DNA from: a virus
Virus record (IMG/VR): IMGVR_UViG_3300032893_000006
Coordinates: 62,001-126,000 of that record
Length of the DNA: 64,000 nt
Direction: 5' to 3' (one strand)
Below the pieces are notes generated by a model. That model was not told the origin of the DNA. It searched no databases and saw only the letters and a list, made by a program, of their open reading frames with translations. Shown in pieces: positions 25,101 through 33,947 of the stretch. The translations under genes were made by a program, and so were the position numbers. How positions within the stretch are numbered: the stretch's first letter is position 1; every line of letters starts with the position of its first letter.

Positions 25101-26790
25101 CGGCTTCAGCATTTCTTCAAATGTAGTGACGTTCATCGCCAACAACGCTTTTGAGTCTGGTCAGTACGTGGTTTTGGCAACAACCGATGCGCTTTTCTTG
25201 AATGGACTCACGGTTCAAATCATCTCTACCGGACTCAGCAATACTCAGTTTGAGTTCAATTTCCCATGGTCCGATACTTCTCTTAGCGCTGAATCTGGTA
25301 CGGCGACTCCCGTTGCAAATAACTTTGCATCCGTGACCGAACCGGCTATTCCTTTTTCACTTAATGCGGGCGAATCTATTGCATGGTCGCTTCCAACCAC
25401 TTTCAGCACTCCTGAGGTTGATGGAACAAACTTTGCGGCGGCGGAGGCTGGTGCGGCGGCATCTGCGTGGCAGCAGGGTGGAGCATTTGGAACTTCAAGT
25501 GGAAGCCCGTTCCTTGCGACGGTTGGATGTAGCTGGTCTGGATTTCAAGCGCCTTCTCTTCCTGCCGGTGCGACAATTTCTCGCATTTACCCTGTTTTTT
25601 ATGCGACCGGGCAGGTGTTATCGAACAGCGTTGCTGTGAATTACAGCGCGAGCATCACTAGCGGTCAGGTTTGGAGCGGCAGCATCCTACTTGGTTCGTT
25701 TTCTCAGCAATATACTGCTCCGGATGCATCGAAATCTCTTGGAAATACGCTCGCTATCGTATCGCAGGCGGAATTGGATATTACTGTTAAATCAACGGAC
25801 TATGCGCCGGGAACGATCACCAGTGCCGCAGCAATAAGTCAGGTTGCTTTGGCTGTATATTACACGCTATCCGGGACTCCACCACCAGCAGGACAAACGC
25901 AAACGTTAGAGCTAACTGGTACTGGGTTAAGCTTGCCAAGCGGCGCTGTTGTGACTGGCATCGCCGTCAATTTCGATAGCGGGATGGCTTTTGGAACTGT
26001 CACTTCTGCAAATGTTCAACTGACAGTATCCGGATCGCCGGTTGGTAACGCCAAAACTTATACTCCGTCGACATGGCCGACCGCATCTTCACTTGGTAGC
26101 AGTAGTGATTTGTGGGGACAAGGCAGTATGTCCGGCGCAGACGCAAACAACATGGGAGTAAATGTGTCCGCGCTTCTCACCTCGGATTCACAATTGAATC
26201 TGAATGGAATGTCGGTCACTGTTTATTACGAGACCACAGAACCGGCTGAGGGCAACGCGACTTTAGTTTTTGATATTGCAGCTAAAGGTTGGGAGCTTGA
26301 TCTCTATACTGGAACGCAGCCAGTGAGTCATGCGCCAAATGAAGGACAAAGCCAGCAAGGCATCCTTGTCGGTTGTGCTGATGGTACCGTGCGCATGATG
26401 CAGAGCAGCGGCACTGAAACTGTAACCGGAAAGGTTCTTTCGCCTGCCATTGGTGGAGCGGGATGGCAACACATCAAGGAATATACATTGGAATACAGTT
26501 CCAATTCGTCAATCACCGTTACACCAATCGTAGCCGACGCAAATAATGGAAGCTATGCGCCAAGCCCGATTACGTTGCCTTCAACAGGAGGAACGCCAAC
26601 AAAACTTCATGGCTTGTGGGGAGCGAATAAGTTCAAGCTTATGCAATTCGAGATCGATATCACAAACGATCTTTCCGCTCAGGTGTATCTCGACGGCGTT
26701 TCAATTCAGATAAAATCTTGGGGAGCGAATTCTGTCTATCAGCCTGTAAATCCATTCGGTGAGCAAGGTGGTTACGGAGGACAGCCATGA
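22183..26790 (+). CDS. Giant tail hub/stabilisation protein with PA14-like domain
   Basis: The 1535-residue protein looks like an expanded podovirus tail-hub (P22 gp10-type) protein. Residues about 345-545 resemble a PA14 domain (Ala-Gly-Thr-Tyr-Glu-Phe-Thr, then Asp-Gln-Ile-Met-Val-Gly-Ile-Gly-Gly), often glycan-binding. Residues about 560-660 are fibronectin-like. About 740-940 has hub landmarks such as Gly-Thr-Leu-Tyr-Trp-Ser-Lys. Beta-rich modules follow to the C-terminus. GAGGAG precedes ATG 22183, and the stop overlaps the next start (ATGA). Confidence 0.65.
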   Translation: MDFRGLDLTSPINRLKSGFAAMCVNVRAYFKGGFQIRNLLTNAIITVADAIETIARLNDTTPAGPGSGYTYVIAAGTKIYAASTGSPSAIATGMSGNPVSMVPFRPNASVQPWMYIGDSAPTPAGSITYVTISTKYAINGDATTFDCSSMLKVRSDSLIYKMGIEEPQTAPVVSTTGTTTTGTDALPATTVPWTNVGGVNPSYNYGQTSGSDGTSPVIISTPAGAQTLTLAITGTATVNGATHGPGDTGPTGSSYPANFTGAGPTIVLGAFTDGSGNVLTGTSPVPLLANVGSGITLQIPAGASQFQIGIDSHANTFSANSGSFTVNWTLVTSAIATVISTLGNVTVYYWGDSPHTGPVADYIWKNPNDTGTGIARSTGTAAGTVTNNSWMFDSSPEDGTVPLLWDTLNSSATITGSIPVFSPALESAGYQDFNMCVVGTIFVPAAGTYEFTFVNKDQIMVGIGGGATVPGGYVTGQVGQTETVVNALPLIYVSTPNGAGGKVFQTISITFPGSGSYEVEIDYDYWYHTGRCLYMLLGTVASLPPSTSNIIPPLPQGVRTGVSYACKYRNSQTGAVSNPGPTSTPQVTPVLDNTVVCPYSPDPQVDKVDYYRQDSGLANYTYVATGPNTNPPTPITDTLTDLEAADNQVMDTDDYEPFPSIDLPQSGVVNVSGGVISWVSGNKFNIRWLAGTIIEIGYPTQLAYSLIARPTSDTTIVIPEVPDGTSLTYNIPEPILAAQPLPYLFGPTDNINFEYGVGDPLRPGTLYWSKGSNLDSAPDTNQLDVTDPSEPLVNGAISGGLGVLFSIRRAWIIEPNYYNATATAQGVSGTTWSLQVSQINRGLFMPRCVAVEGSGNIFFRVDDGIHVSVAGLSSQSITDEMLYPLFPHEGSAPQAIVRNGVTIYPPDDTNPEAQKFAIQNGYLYYDYGYSYEAPVVTDVSFIPESATSAGDGIAWANPSSATAGSLPAVANVTGFSISSNVVTFIANNAFESGQYVVLATTDALFLNGLTVQIISTGLSNTQFEFNFPWSDTSLSAESGTATPVANNFASVTEPAIPFSLNAGESIAWSLPTTFSTPEVDGTNFAAAEAGAAASAWQQGGAFGTSSGSPFLATVGCSWSGFQAPSLPAGATISRIYPVFYATGQVLSNSVAVNYSASITSGQVWSGSILLGSFSQQYTAPDASKSLGNTLAIVSQAELDITVKSTDYAPGTITSAAAISQVALAVYYTLSGTPPPAGQTQTLELTGTGLSLPSGAVVTGIAVNFDSGMAFGTVTSANVQLTVSGSPVGNAKTYTPSTWPTASSLGSSSDLWGQGSMSGADANNMGVNVSALLTSDSQLNLNGMSVTVYYETTEPAEGNATLVFDIAAKGWELDLYTGTQPVSHAPNEGQSQQGILVGCADGTVRMMQSSGTETVTGKVLSPAIGGAGWQHIKEYTLEYSSNSSITVTPIVADANNGSYAPSPITLPSTGGTPTKLHGLWGANKFKLMQFEIDITNDLSAQVYLDGVSIQIKSWGANSVYQPVNPFGEQGGYGGQP

Positions 26791-26948
26791 AGTATGGAAG
26801 CATAACTTCTCGTCGTTGCGCACGTTGCCTGACCATAGGTACCGGGCAACTCGCGAATGGAATCTGTGTGAAGTGTTACGAGTGGCAAAAGAAGAATCCA
26901 GAGAAGAAGATCAAATTGCCGGTCGTTGTTAAGCCGAGGGTCTCGTGA
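26787..26948 (+). CDS. Small zinc-ribbon protein
   Basis: A 53-residue product with Cys-Ala-Arg-Cys near residue 11 and Cys-Val-Lys-Cys near 27, a four-cysteine zinc-ribbon pattern, plus a Lys-rich C-terminus. Its start overlaps the hub stop and its stop overlaps the next start, so it is wedged between large virion genes by four-base overlaps. Confidence 0.65.
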   Translation: MKYGSITSRRCARCLTIGTGQLANGICVKCYEWQKKNPEKKIKLPVVVKPRVS

Positions 26949-28117
26949 GTTCTAATCCTCTAGTTTCGTCATTTCGTTTCGTCAACTCTATTCCGGAGGG
27001 CGCGGCGCATCCAACTGTCGTGAAGGCGCTGCGTGATCTTACCAATAGCACCACCGATCTTCAAACCTCAATTCCTCTTCTCCAGAAGCAATTAGATGAC
27101 TTGAAAACGAGCACGACCACAGCCGCATCCACACAGACCATCGTAGAAAATATCACGCAGAATCCATTTGCCGGACTGGGTAGCGTGAATAACGAATCAT
27201 CGGAAACCTCCTATACCACTCAAACTTCCGACAACGGAATCCTGCTGATTTTCTCAGATGCCTCGGCGGTCGCGGTTACGTTAAATTTTGCCGTGTCGGC
27301 ACCATGGTTTTGCTTTGCGGTGAATTGGGGCGCTGGCGTTGTCACCTTTACTCCACAGTCTGGAAACATTTCCTATATTGGGAACCTCGCCGCGTCGTCG
27401 ATGCCCTTAACTAAGGGCTACCTGACGATGATCGTCTTTGACGGAACAAACTTTTGGGCCGCTACGCTCCCGACTGTTCCCCAGACGTTCAACGCCATCA
27501 CTCACGAGTTCCTGATCTCTTACGATGCGACGACAGGGCTCTTTACAGCGGCGCAGCCTGCTTTTACCGACATCAGCGGTACGGCAACTTCATCTCAAGG
27601 AGGCACTGGCATAAACTCTTCGGCGTCGACCGGGGTAGCTCAGGTCAGTGCCGGTACGTGGTCCATCTCGGCAGCGTTAGCCAATGGAACAACCGGCACA
27701 ACGCAAACAGCAAATGATAACTCCACCAAGGTCGCGACGACGGCTTATGTGGATGGCACTTTGCCACGCGTTAAGGCTTCAACTACACTTACCGGACAGA
27801 CTGGAGCAATCGGCACAACCGCCATTTATACACCATCCGCTGCAGGCTCTTACCGCGTCACGTTTGTCTTGTGGATAACAACTGTGGGAACAGGAGGCAC
27901 GATCAGTGCAACGGCCTCATCAAATAACGGCGCTGGTGGATCATCGAACTTTTATGGAACAAGCGGTGCGAGCACGACGGTACTGGGGGCGCAGGTGCAA
28001 GCTGCTTTGATGTTTCACGTTGCTGCAGGTCAGGCGATCAACTACTCGACTTCCTTTAGTTCAGTCACCGGAAGTCCTGTTTACAGCTTAGATATCATTG
28101 TGGAGCAACTGAAGTAG
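26945..28117 (+). CDS. Tail fibre-like protein
   Basis: The 390-residue protein has an N-terminal region with a coiled coil (about 35-75), then Gly/Ser/Thr-rich beta sequence. A motif near residue 260 (Ala-Thr-Thr-Ala-Tyr-Val-Asp) is common in tail fibres. The C-terminal domain ends Tyr-Ser-Leu-Asp-Ile-Ile-Val-Glu-Gln-Leu-Lys, close to the end of the product of 6575-6946. GTG 26945 overlaps the previous stop. Confidence 0.65.
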   Translation: MSSNPLVSSFRFVNSIPEGAAHPTVVKALRDLTNSTTDLQTSIPLLQKQLDDLKTSTTTAASTQTIVENITQNPFAGLGSVNNESSETSYTTQTSDNGILLIFSDASAVAVTLNFAVSAPWFCFAVNWGAGVVTFTPQSGNISYIGNLAASSMPLTKGYLTMIVFDGTNFWAATLPTVPQTFNAITHEFLISYDATTGLFTAAQPAFTDISGTATSSQGGTGINSSASTGVAQVSAGTWSISAALANGTTGTTQTANDNSTKVATTAYVDGTLPRVKASTTLTGQTGAIGTTAIYTPSAAGSYRVTFVLWITTVGTGGTISATASSNNGAGGSSNFYGTSGASTTVLGAQVQAALMFHVAAGQAINYSTSFSSVTGSPVYSLDIIVEQLK

Positions 28118-28123
28118 TGGGAA

Positions 28124-28139
28124 TGTTCCACGTGAAACG
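28124..28139. promoter_or_regulatory. parS-like ParB-binding palindrome
   Basis: The 16-mer TGTTCCACGTGAAACG matches the chromosomal parS consensus (TGTTTCACGTGAAACA) at 14 of 16 positions; C at position 5 also occurs in natural parS sites. It lies in the 104-base gap between two virion genes, so codon constraint does not explain it. ParB loads at such sites and spreads along DNA. Confidence 0.65.
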
Positions 28140-28211
28140 CTGCGCTTTTCTTTTAAGTTCTCAGAGGTTCGAAATGGTTGTAAAATTTCTACAGTTTCCA
28201 GCATGAACGCC

Positions 28212-28240
28212 CGGGAGCGTCATGGGAAAGGGCGCTCCCG
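28212..28240 (+). promoter_or_regulatory. Hairpin enclosing a start codon
   Basis: A perfect 8-bp stem (28212-28219 with 28233-28240) has ATG 28222 in its 13-base loop and the GGGAG ribosome site within its 5' strand. If this ATG is used, the hairpin should restrict initiation. Confidence 0.45.
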
Positions 28241-28767
28241 TGTCTTGGCTTAGCTCTATTTTTGGCGGTCAAAATCCGACCCTGAATCAAAATATCAATC
28301 AGACCGGCCAGATTGCTGGCTTTGCAACCGGTCTCGGTCAAGGTGCGCTCACAAGCGGTACCAACTGGATGCAAAACATTGTCTCCGGAGACCCCTCGAA
28401 GATCGCGCAATCTCTCGCTCCAGAGATTTCGGCGCAGCAGGGTGGGATCAGCCAACAAAAGAAGCAACTGGCTGAGTTTGGATCGCGCTCTGGTGGTACA
28501 GCATCTGCAGCCTCGAACTTGGATTCTCAGGGCCGTGGCAACATCATCAATCTTGTGGGTGGTTTGCAATCCCAAACCGCAGGAAATCTAGCAAATGTAG
28601 GATCGAGCCTTTTGAACACCGGGCTCAATGCCACCACAACACAAGCCGATCTGTCACAAGAACGGATGCAGAACTGGGCGAACTCGATTTTTGGTGGTGC
28701 GCTGACGGGCGGCGCGGGTATCGGTCTAGGAAAACTGGCGAAAATCGCCGGTCTTTCCCTTGGGTAA
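28222..28767 (+). CDS. Internal virion-like protein, Gln/Ser/Gly-rich
   Basis: A 181-residue product rich in Gln, Ser, Gly and Asn, with a Gly-rich C-terminus (about 155-181) that could be membrane-active. Its place ahead of two very large proteins is like podovirus ejection-protein operons. GTG 28240, in the same frame with AAAGGG seven bases upstream, gives Met-Ser-Trp-Leu-Ser-Ser-Ile-Phe-Gly-Gly, a start typical for such proteins, and may be the real one. Confidence 0.5.
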   Translation: MGKGAPVSWLSSIFGGQNPTLNQNINQTGQIAGFATGLGQGALTSGTNWMQNIVSGDPSKIAQSLAPEISAQQGGISQQKKQLAEFGSRSGGTASAASNLDSQGRGNIINLVGGLQSQTAGNLANVGSSLLNTGLNATTTQADLSQERMQNWANSIFGGALTGGAGIGLGKLAKIAGLSLG

Positions 28768-28782
28768 ACATTAGGAGTGTAG

Positions 28783-30873
28783 ATGGCGACACCGGGACAA
28801 TTTGTTGAGCAGGCGATGCTGTCTGGATGGGAGCAGGGCGCTGGTGAAAAGGATGCGCATAAAGAGCAGGAGCGTCAGCAGAAAATCACCGATTTGCTAG
28901 ACCAGCGCGATGCACTGAAGTCAAAGTACGCCGCAACACTCGATGAAAAGGGTCAGCCGACTGACGCGACGTCGGCGATCAACCAGAGCATCCTTGCAAA
29001 TCAGGCTGCAATTCGCGAATTTTACCATCCTGATAAGAATCCCGGCGCGATTGCGAAGTATGGCCGTCTGCTTATGGAGCGGATGCACATGGTCAAGCCA
29101 CAACCGACCATAAATATTCCTTCGCAGTCAAGCGTTCCGCTGCCGCAAGATAGCTCAGTCTCGCTCGATGCGCTTCCGGCATACTCTCAGGCAACGGCTT
29201 CAAAAGATGCGTCCGGACAGACGCACCCTTCGAATGTGGCGCAACCGGGCGTTGCGGCATCGACAGTTTCAATGTCCTCTCCACCGGCTGCAACCGAGAC
29301 GATGGTGATTGCAAATCCCAAAGGGCTTGTAGCACCGGGAAATCTGCCGATTTGGAATCGCCCCCTGATTCAGAATGCGGACGGAACTCACAGCAGCGAC
29401 TATTCGGTCTCGTTCTCGAACGACAAGGGACAGGAGGTTCTTGTTCCGACGATTGTCGACGGAAAATTCCTCACTCCTGATGGCAAAAAGCCACCTGAGG
29501 GCAGCAAAGAAGAAAAGATGATGTTCGCCCGGGCGTGGCAGCATTACCTAAAGACCGGCCAGAACTTTGGCACCTTCGACAGCCCGGAAAACGCGGACCA
29601 GTACGCACAGCAGCTTCATGGACGCGGCCAGCGTCCGGGCACACTACCCACGGGACCACAAACGACCGTTTCTGGCCAACCGCTCACCGAAAGCCAGCGT
29701 GCGCACATGTTGAAGAATCAAGCTGCTGACAAGGCTGGTGCGGCTGGCGTTGAGGCAGGCGCACCAATGTCTCCCGCGCAGACAGCAGCGATTCAACGCG
29801 GCATCAATGCGGCTGACATGCAGGCCGATCTCGATCAGAAGATGGCGGCGTTCGACAAGCTCTATCCACACGCTACCGAAGAGCGGAGATCGCAGTACCG
29901 GGACATGGTTGCTGAAACCATGTTGGGTATCAAGCCAAGTCAGGAAGTCGGCAAGTGGATTCAGATGCCCGGAAAAGTTAACGGCCAGCCGGTTACTTTG
30001 CTCTACAACGAAAAGGACGGCACCTACAAGACACAAACCGGCGAAGAAGTACCGGCAGAAGTTCTGCAGAATTTCATCGCCGATCCGAAGCAGACAAAGA
30101 TGTCGGCGAACGACCGTTTGTGGGATGCTTATGCGGCTTCGCTAGGCAAGACGATGGATCAGTTAACCATGGCCGACAAACCCGGCTTCGAAACATGGCT
30201 GAACAAGATGAAAGCTCGTTCGACGACGAGACAAGTCGCGGTTCCTGATCGTGATGGCAACGTTCATATCATCGACCTCACGAGCATGTCGAGTCCTGTC
30301 GAAATTCTTTCTCCTCAGGTTCCAGCGCCTGCGGCACCTACAGCGCCGAGCGCGCCACAGGGCGCAGGCGGAGCACCAACACCGCCGCGTCTACCGCACA
30401 CCCCTTCTGGAAATATCGGCAACAAGCCGCGCGCACAAGTGAAGAACGATGTGATCCTTAATTTCAAAAAAGCAACGCCGGATTACACGAAAGCGAAGAA
30501 CACATACGAGGATGCCAATCGAATCGCAGCTTTGGGGGATAAGTGGATTCAAGCGCCAAGCTCGGAAGCTGACGGCCAGTTTGTTCTCTCTCTGATTCGT
30601 TCGGAGGCTGGCCGCGTCAATGCACAGGAGATTGCACAAGTCTTCCAAGCTGGTGGTATCTCAGAGGCCCCCGAACGTTGGGCGAGCAAGGTGGGTCATG
30701 GCGAACTATCTCCGGAACTACGGAAACAACTGCTTGACTTTGTTCACATGCAACGCGATGCCGCCAAACAAGCTCTCGACTCGCTGGACAATTCGCAGGG
30801 GTCAGGAGCAGGGCAGAGCGGTGATTTTTGGTCGCAACTCCCCGACCATAATCCAACTACCGGGGTGCGTTAA
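28783..30873 (+). CDS. Large internal virion protein
   Basis: In this 696-residue protein the N-terminal 110 residues are helical. Residues about 180-285 carry a segment I recognise from many phage internal proteins (Asn-Pro-Lys-Gly-Leu-Val-Ala-Pro-Gly-Asn, Trp-Asn-Arg-Pro, then Thr-Pro-Asp-Gly-Lys-Lys-Pro-Pro). A Pro/Ala linker lies at about 510-545 and the C-terminus is helical. AGGAG precedes ATG 28783. Its stop overlaps the next start by one base. An ejection-protein role is inferred. Confidence 0.55.
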   Translation: MATPGQFVEQAMLSGWEQGAGEKDAHKEQERQQKITDLLDQRDALKSKYAATLDEKGQPTDATSAINQSILANQAAIREFYHPDKNPGAIAKYGRLLMERMHMVKPQPTINIPSQSSVPLPQDSSVSLDALPAYSQATASKDASGQTHPSNVAQPGVAASTVSMSSPPAATETMVIANPKGLVAPGNLPIWNRPLIQNADGTHSSDYSVSFSNDKGQEVLVPTIVDGKFLTPDGKKPPEGSKEEKMMFARAWQHYLKTGQNFGTFDSPENADQYAQQLHGRGQRPGTLPTGPQTTVSGQPLTESQRAHMLKNQAADKAGAAGVEAGAPMSPAQTAAIQRGINAADMQADLDQKMAAFDKLYPHATEERRSQYRDMVAETMLGIKPSQEVGKWIQMPGKVNGQPVTLLYNEKDGTYKTQTGEEVPAEVLQNFIADPKQTKMSANDRLWDAYAASLGKTMDQLTMADKPGFETWLNKMKARSTTRQVAVPDRDGNVHIIDLTSMSSPVEILSPQVPAPAAPTAPSAPQGAGGAPTPPRLPHTPSGNIGNKPRAQVKNDVILNFKKATPDYTKAKNTYEDANRIAALGDKWIQAPSSEADGQFVLSLIRSEAGRVNAQEIAQVFQAGGISEAPERWASKVGHGELSPELRKQLLDFVHMQRDAAKQALDSLDNSQGSGAGQSGDFWSQLPDHNPTTGVR

Positions 30874-33800
30874 TGCCTGACGGTACAATGTTGTTTTTTT
30901 CTCCTGACGGAAAAGTGAAAGAGGTCCCGTCTTCACTGGCCGACAAGGCACTTGCGAATGGTGGTGAGCGTGCAATTGTCTTCAATGCTCCTAATGGAAA
31001 GCAGAAGTTGGTTCCGCAGAGCAAGGTGAAAGACGCGCTCGACAATGGTGGCTACGTCGCAAACGCTTCAGACCTTACCGTCCACACCGGAGAAGGTGTC
31101 TACAAGATGGTTGGACAGGGTGGCAAAGCCATTTCTGTCCCGTATAGCCTGATCGGCAGTGCGTCGAAGATCGGCTATGTGATGGACCCATCCGAGCGCA
31201 AAAGATATACGCAAGATGCTGCCGCTGACCCACGGCTAAACAGCAACCAACATCTTCTACCGGGAGTAAAAGCGGTTGGACGCAATACTGCTGGCCAGAC
31301 AGTGTACGCCGGAGAGTCCGGAACAGATCAAAAGACCAGCGCGTCGTCTCGATTCCTGTCAAGCGCAGGAGGAGCCGTTTCCGGGGCAGCAAAGGGGCTT
31401 TACCACGGCATTGTTGAGGGTCCACAAAACCCACACGAAGCTGCCATGATGGGTGAAGGCCCGGGCGAGAGTCCGGAGTGGCGCGATCCGATCCTTGGAC
31501 GATTAACCATGGTGCTCGATAGGCTTCTCGTTCAACCATCGGTTGTGCAGGCACAACAAGCCGTCGATGAGATGAAGAAAGCGAACGCGGCGACGCCGTG
31601 GTATTCATTTGCGCCGAACGGCGAAGCAAAAGAGCATCGCCAGCTTGCTGCCGGTCATGCGCTTGCGGCGGCAGTGCCCGGTGTTGGGCCATGGGCCGCG
31701 CAGGTTGGTGAGCAGATCGGCCAGCAGATTGGCACTGGCGACGTCGCCGGTGCAGCCGGAACGCTCGCAGGCAATGTGGCAATCTACGAAGCGCCGCACG
31801 CTATCGGCAAGACGGCGAAATTTACCTTCGGTGTGCCAAAGTCGACCATGGATGCAGTGACTGAAACGACGCCTCGCGACATTCGCGAAATGGCAGAGAA
31901 GGTTGCCGAAGAGAACGAGGCGGCGCGCAAGAAAGCTGCTGACGACTACGCGAAGGCTCAGGAAACATATAAGCAAAAGAAAGCTGAAGCAGAACATGAG
32001 ACTCGCGGTCGTGAGATCGGACACAAGTACGACGTCAAGCAGAAGGCGAAGCAGGGCGTTGAGAATTACCGCAAAGAAGCTGCCGACGTTGCCGAGCACA
32101 ACGCCCGCGTCTGGAAGAAGACCTCCGAGGCTTATAAGTCGGAATTGGACAAGGTCCGCGACGACAACAAGCGGGTCACAGACAAATACGACGCCGAGCG
32201 CAGCCGCATTGAAGACGAGAACAAGGCCGCAGAGCATCTGCTGGAGATGCGTCGTGCCGAAGAAGATGCTCTCGAAAAAGAGACAGAAGAATACTACGCC
32301 AAAGAAGATGCGGAAAAGGCTAAAGCGAAGGATGCGGAGAATGCTGCGTGGGAACCGTGGCATAAAAAGATGGATGAGGTTCCGGTTGATATCGGACCTG
32401 TTCAGGCAAAACTGAAGCCGATTCTGGACGTATCTCCTGAAGCTCGTCGTGCGATGTCTCAACTTACTCCTGACCCGGCTGATGTTGAGCCGGATTCCTT
32501 GTTTGCACAGGATCGCAAAGTTGTCATGGCGCAACAAGGCTACACTGGCGATTACTGGGATTTGCCACCAGATAGAAGAGCTATCATCGATCAGATCACC
32601 TCTTCAAACGGCTTCCAGCCAGAGCCAATTGATCTCAATCCGCAGGGTGGTGGAACGATACCGCTGAAAATTATTCAGCGCGCTCAATCGATCATTGGAA
32701 GAAATATCGCCAAAGGCCGCTACGAAGGCCCGCTGCTTGGCGAGATGAAGCAGATACAGGCTGCTCTTCGTGGCGTCGTCACAACTGAGTCGGCGGCACA
32801 TGGCGCTGCGTCGCTTCTCGATTCGGCGCGCAAAGCTACGATTGACTATCAGGAAGCATTTGGGCGCGAGCGCCCGTCGCCGAAGACGCTCGATAAGATT
32901 CGCCAGAAGGGAGCCAACCCTGAGGAGTTCAAGGAGCGTGAGGAGGAAGAGCGCTTGGCTGGCGCGGCGAAATTATCTCCGGAGCTTGTCGAGGCGTACA
33001 AGAAAGTCAAGGCGCGCCGCGAAGCATTGAAGGCAATGAAGACAGAAGACCAGCTTCGCAAATCGATTCAGCAGGTACCACCGCCTCCGACCGTAGGCGA
33101 TCTGCGCCCCGGCTACAATCTCAAACCGAATCCGGTGTACCAGCTTCCGACCGTAGGCGATCTGCGTTCTGGATATGCTTTGAAACCTGAGCCGCAGATG
33201 CCTGCGGCTGGTGCCGCTATTGAAGAAGTGAAGCAGCCGGAACGTGTGCCCGTGCCCGAGGAACCATCGAACGAACCACCTCCACAAAAAACTATTTCCG
33301 GCGAAGATATCACCAAAGAAAAAGAGAAAAGAATCCGGGCGCAAGCAAGAGAACTCAGGAAGACTGGTTTACGCCGCGCGATGTATGCGACACTCACCGG
33401 CTTGCCTTTTGCAGTGATCGAGCTATTCACTCGCGCTGGCGCGACAGGTGCCGGTGAAGCGGCAATTGGTGGCCTTGCTGCCGGTGGAGTTGTACTCGCT
33501 GGATCGCAGATTATTGCAAACCTTGTTGAGAAGCCTGCGGTGAAGGCGTGGCTCTCACAGATCACTCCAAAAGATGCTGAGATGTGGTCGAAACTCCCTC
33601 CAGAGCAGAAAGCGCTTTTCACAGAAGACATGAAGGCGATTCTTGATGCGGCAGATAAAAGGAAGATTCCAGTATCGCCCATTTTTCGTGCGTTCGTTTC
33701 CGGTACTGCCGGTGCACAGCAGACGACGCCTGAGGAACTTAAACAAAAGGCGGCGCAATACTGGCGGCAAATTCAATCGCAGCAGGCGACACCGACCGGA

Positions 33801-33947
33801 GGCAGTTCGAGTCCACAACCGGCGCTTTATAATCCAGAACCGGAGCCAGATGCTGGAGCATATACGGTCGGGCCGCAATCGATTAACCTTCCGCCAAGTG
33901 TTACGCATGTCTTCGATGAGAAGACGGGTACAATCGTTGCAGTGTAA
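30873..33947 (+). CDS. Giant internal virion protein with long coiled coil
   Basis: The 1024-residue protein has two short N-terminal beta repeats (about 1-70), a long Lys/Glu/Ala-rich coiled coil (about 340-500), and a Pro-rich segment at about 730-780 where Thr-Val-Gly-Asp-Leu-Arg-X-Gly-Tyr occurs twice. A hydrophobic stretch (about 840-875) could cross a membrane. Size and location fit a DNA-ejection protein such as T7 gp15/gp16 analogues, but no transglycosylase motif is visible. Confidence 0.5.
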   Translation: MPDGTMLFFSPDGKVKEVPSSLADKALANGGERAIVFNAPNGKQKLVPQSKVKDALDNGGYVANASDLTVHTGEGVYKMVGQGGKAISVPYSLIGSASKIGYVMDPSERKRYTQDAAADPRLNSNQHLLPGVKAVGRNTAGQTVYAGESGTDQKTSASSRFLSSAGGAVSGAAKGLYHGIVEGPQNPHEAAMMGEGPGESPEWRDPILGRLTMVLDRLLVQPSVVQAQQAVDEMKKANAATPWYSFAPNGEAKEHRQLAAGHALAAAVPGVGPWAAQVGEQIGQQIGTGDVAGAAGTLAGNVAIYEAPHAIGKTAKFTFGVPKSTMDAVTETTPRDIREMAEKVAEENEAARKKAADDYAKAQETYKQKKAEAEHETRGREIGHKYDVKQKAKQGVENYRKEAADVAEHNARVWKKTSEAYKSELDKVRDDNKRVTDKYDAERSRIEDENKAAEHLLEMRRAEEDALEKETEEYYAKEDAEKAKAKDAENAAWEPWHKKMDEVPVDIGPVQAKLKPILDVSPEARRAMSQLTPDPADVEPDSLFAQDRKVVMAQQGYTGDYWDLPPDRRAIIDQITSSNGFQPEPIDLNPQGGGTIPLKIIQRAQSIIGRNIAKGRYEGPLLGEMKQIQAALRGVVTTESAAHGAASLLDSARKATIDYQEAFGRERPSPKTLDKIRQKGANPEEFKEREEEERLAGAAKLSPELVEAYKKVKARREALKAMKTEDQLRKSIQQVPPPPTVGDLRPGYNLKPNPVYQLPTVGDLRSGYALKPEPQMPAAGAAIEEVKQPERVPVPEEPSNEPPPQKTISGEDITKEKEKRIRAQARELRKTGLRRAMYATLTGLPFAVIELFTRAGATGAGEAAIGGLAAGGVVLAGSQIIANLVEKPAVKAWLSQITPKDAEMWSKLPPEQKALFTEDMKAILDAADKRKIPVSPIFRAFVSGTAGAQQTTPEELKQKAAQYWRQIQSQQATPTGGSSSPQPALYNPEPEPDAGAYTVGPQSINLPPSVTHVFDEKTGTIVAV

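Noticed and set aside
31075-32537. Long antisense frames (235 and 310 codons) under the 1024-residue protein gene
   Set aside because: They mirror the Lys/Glu coiled-coil codons of the sense gene, giving Leu/Phe-rich products, and lack start signals.
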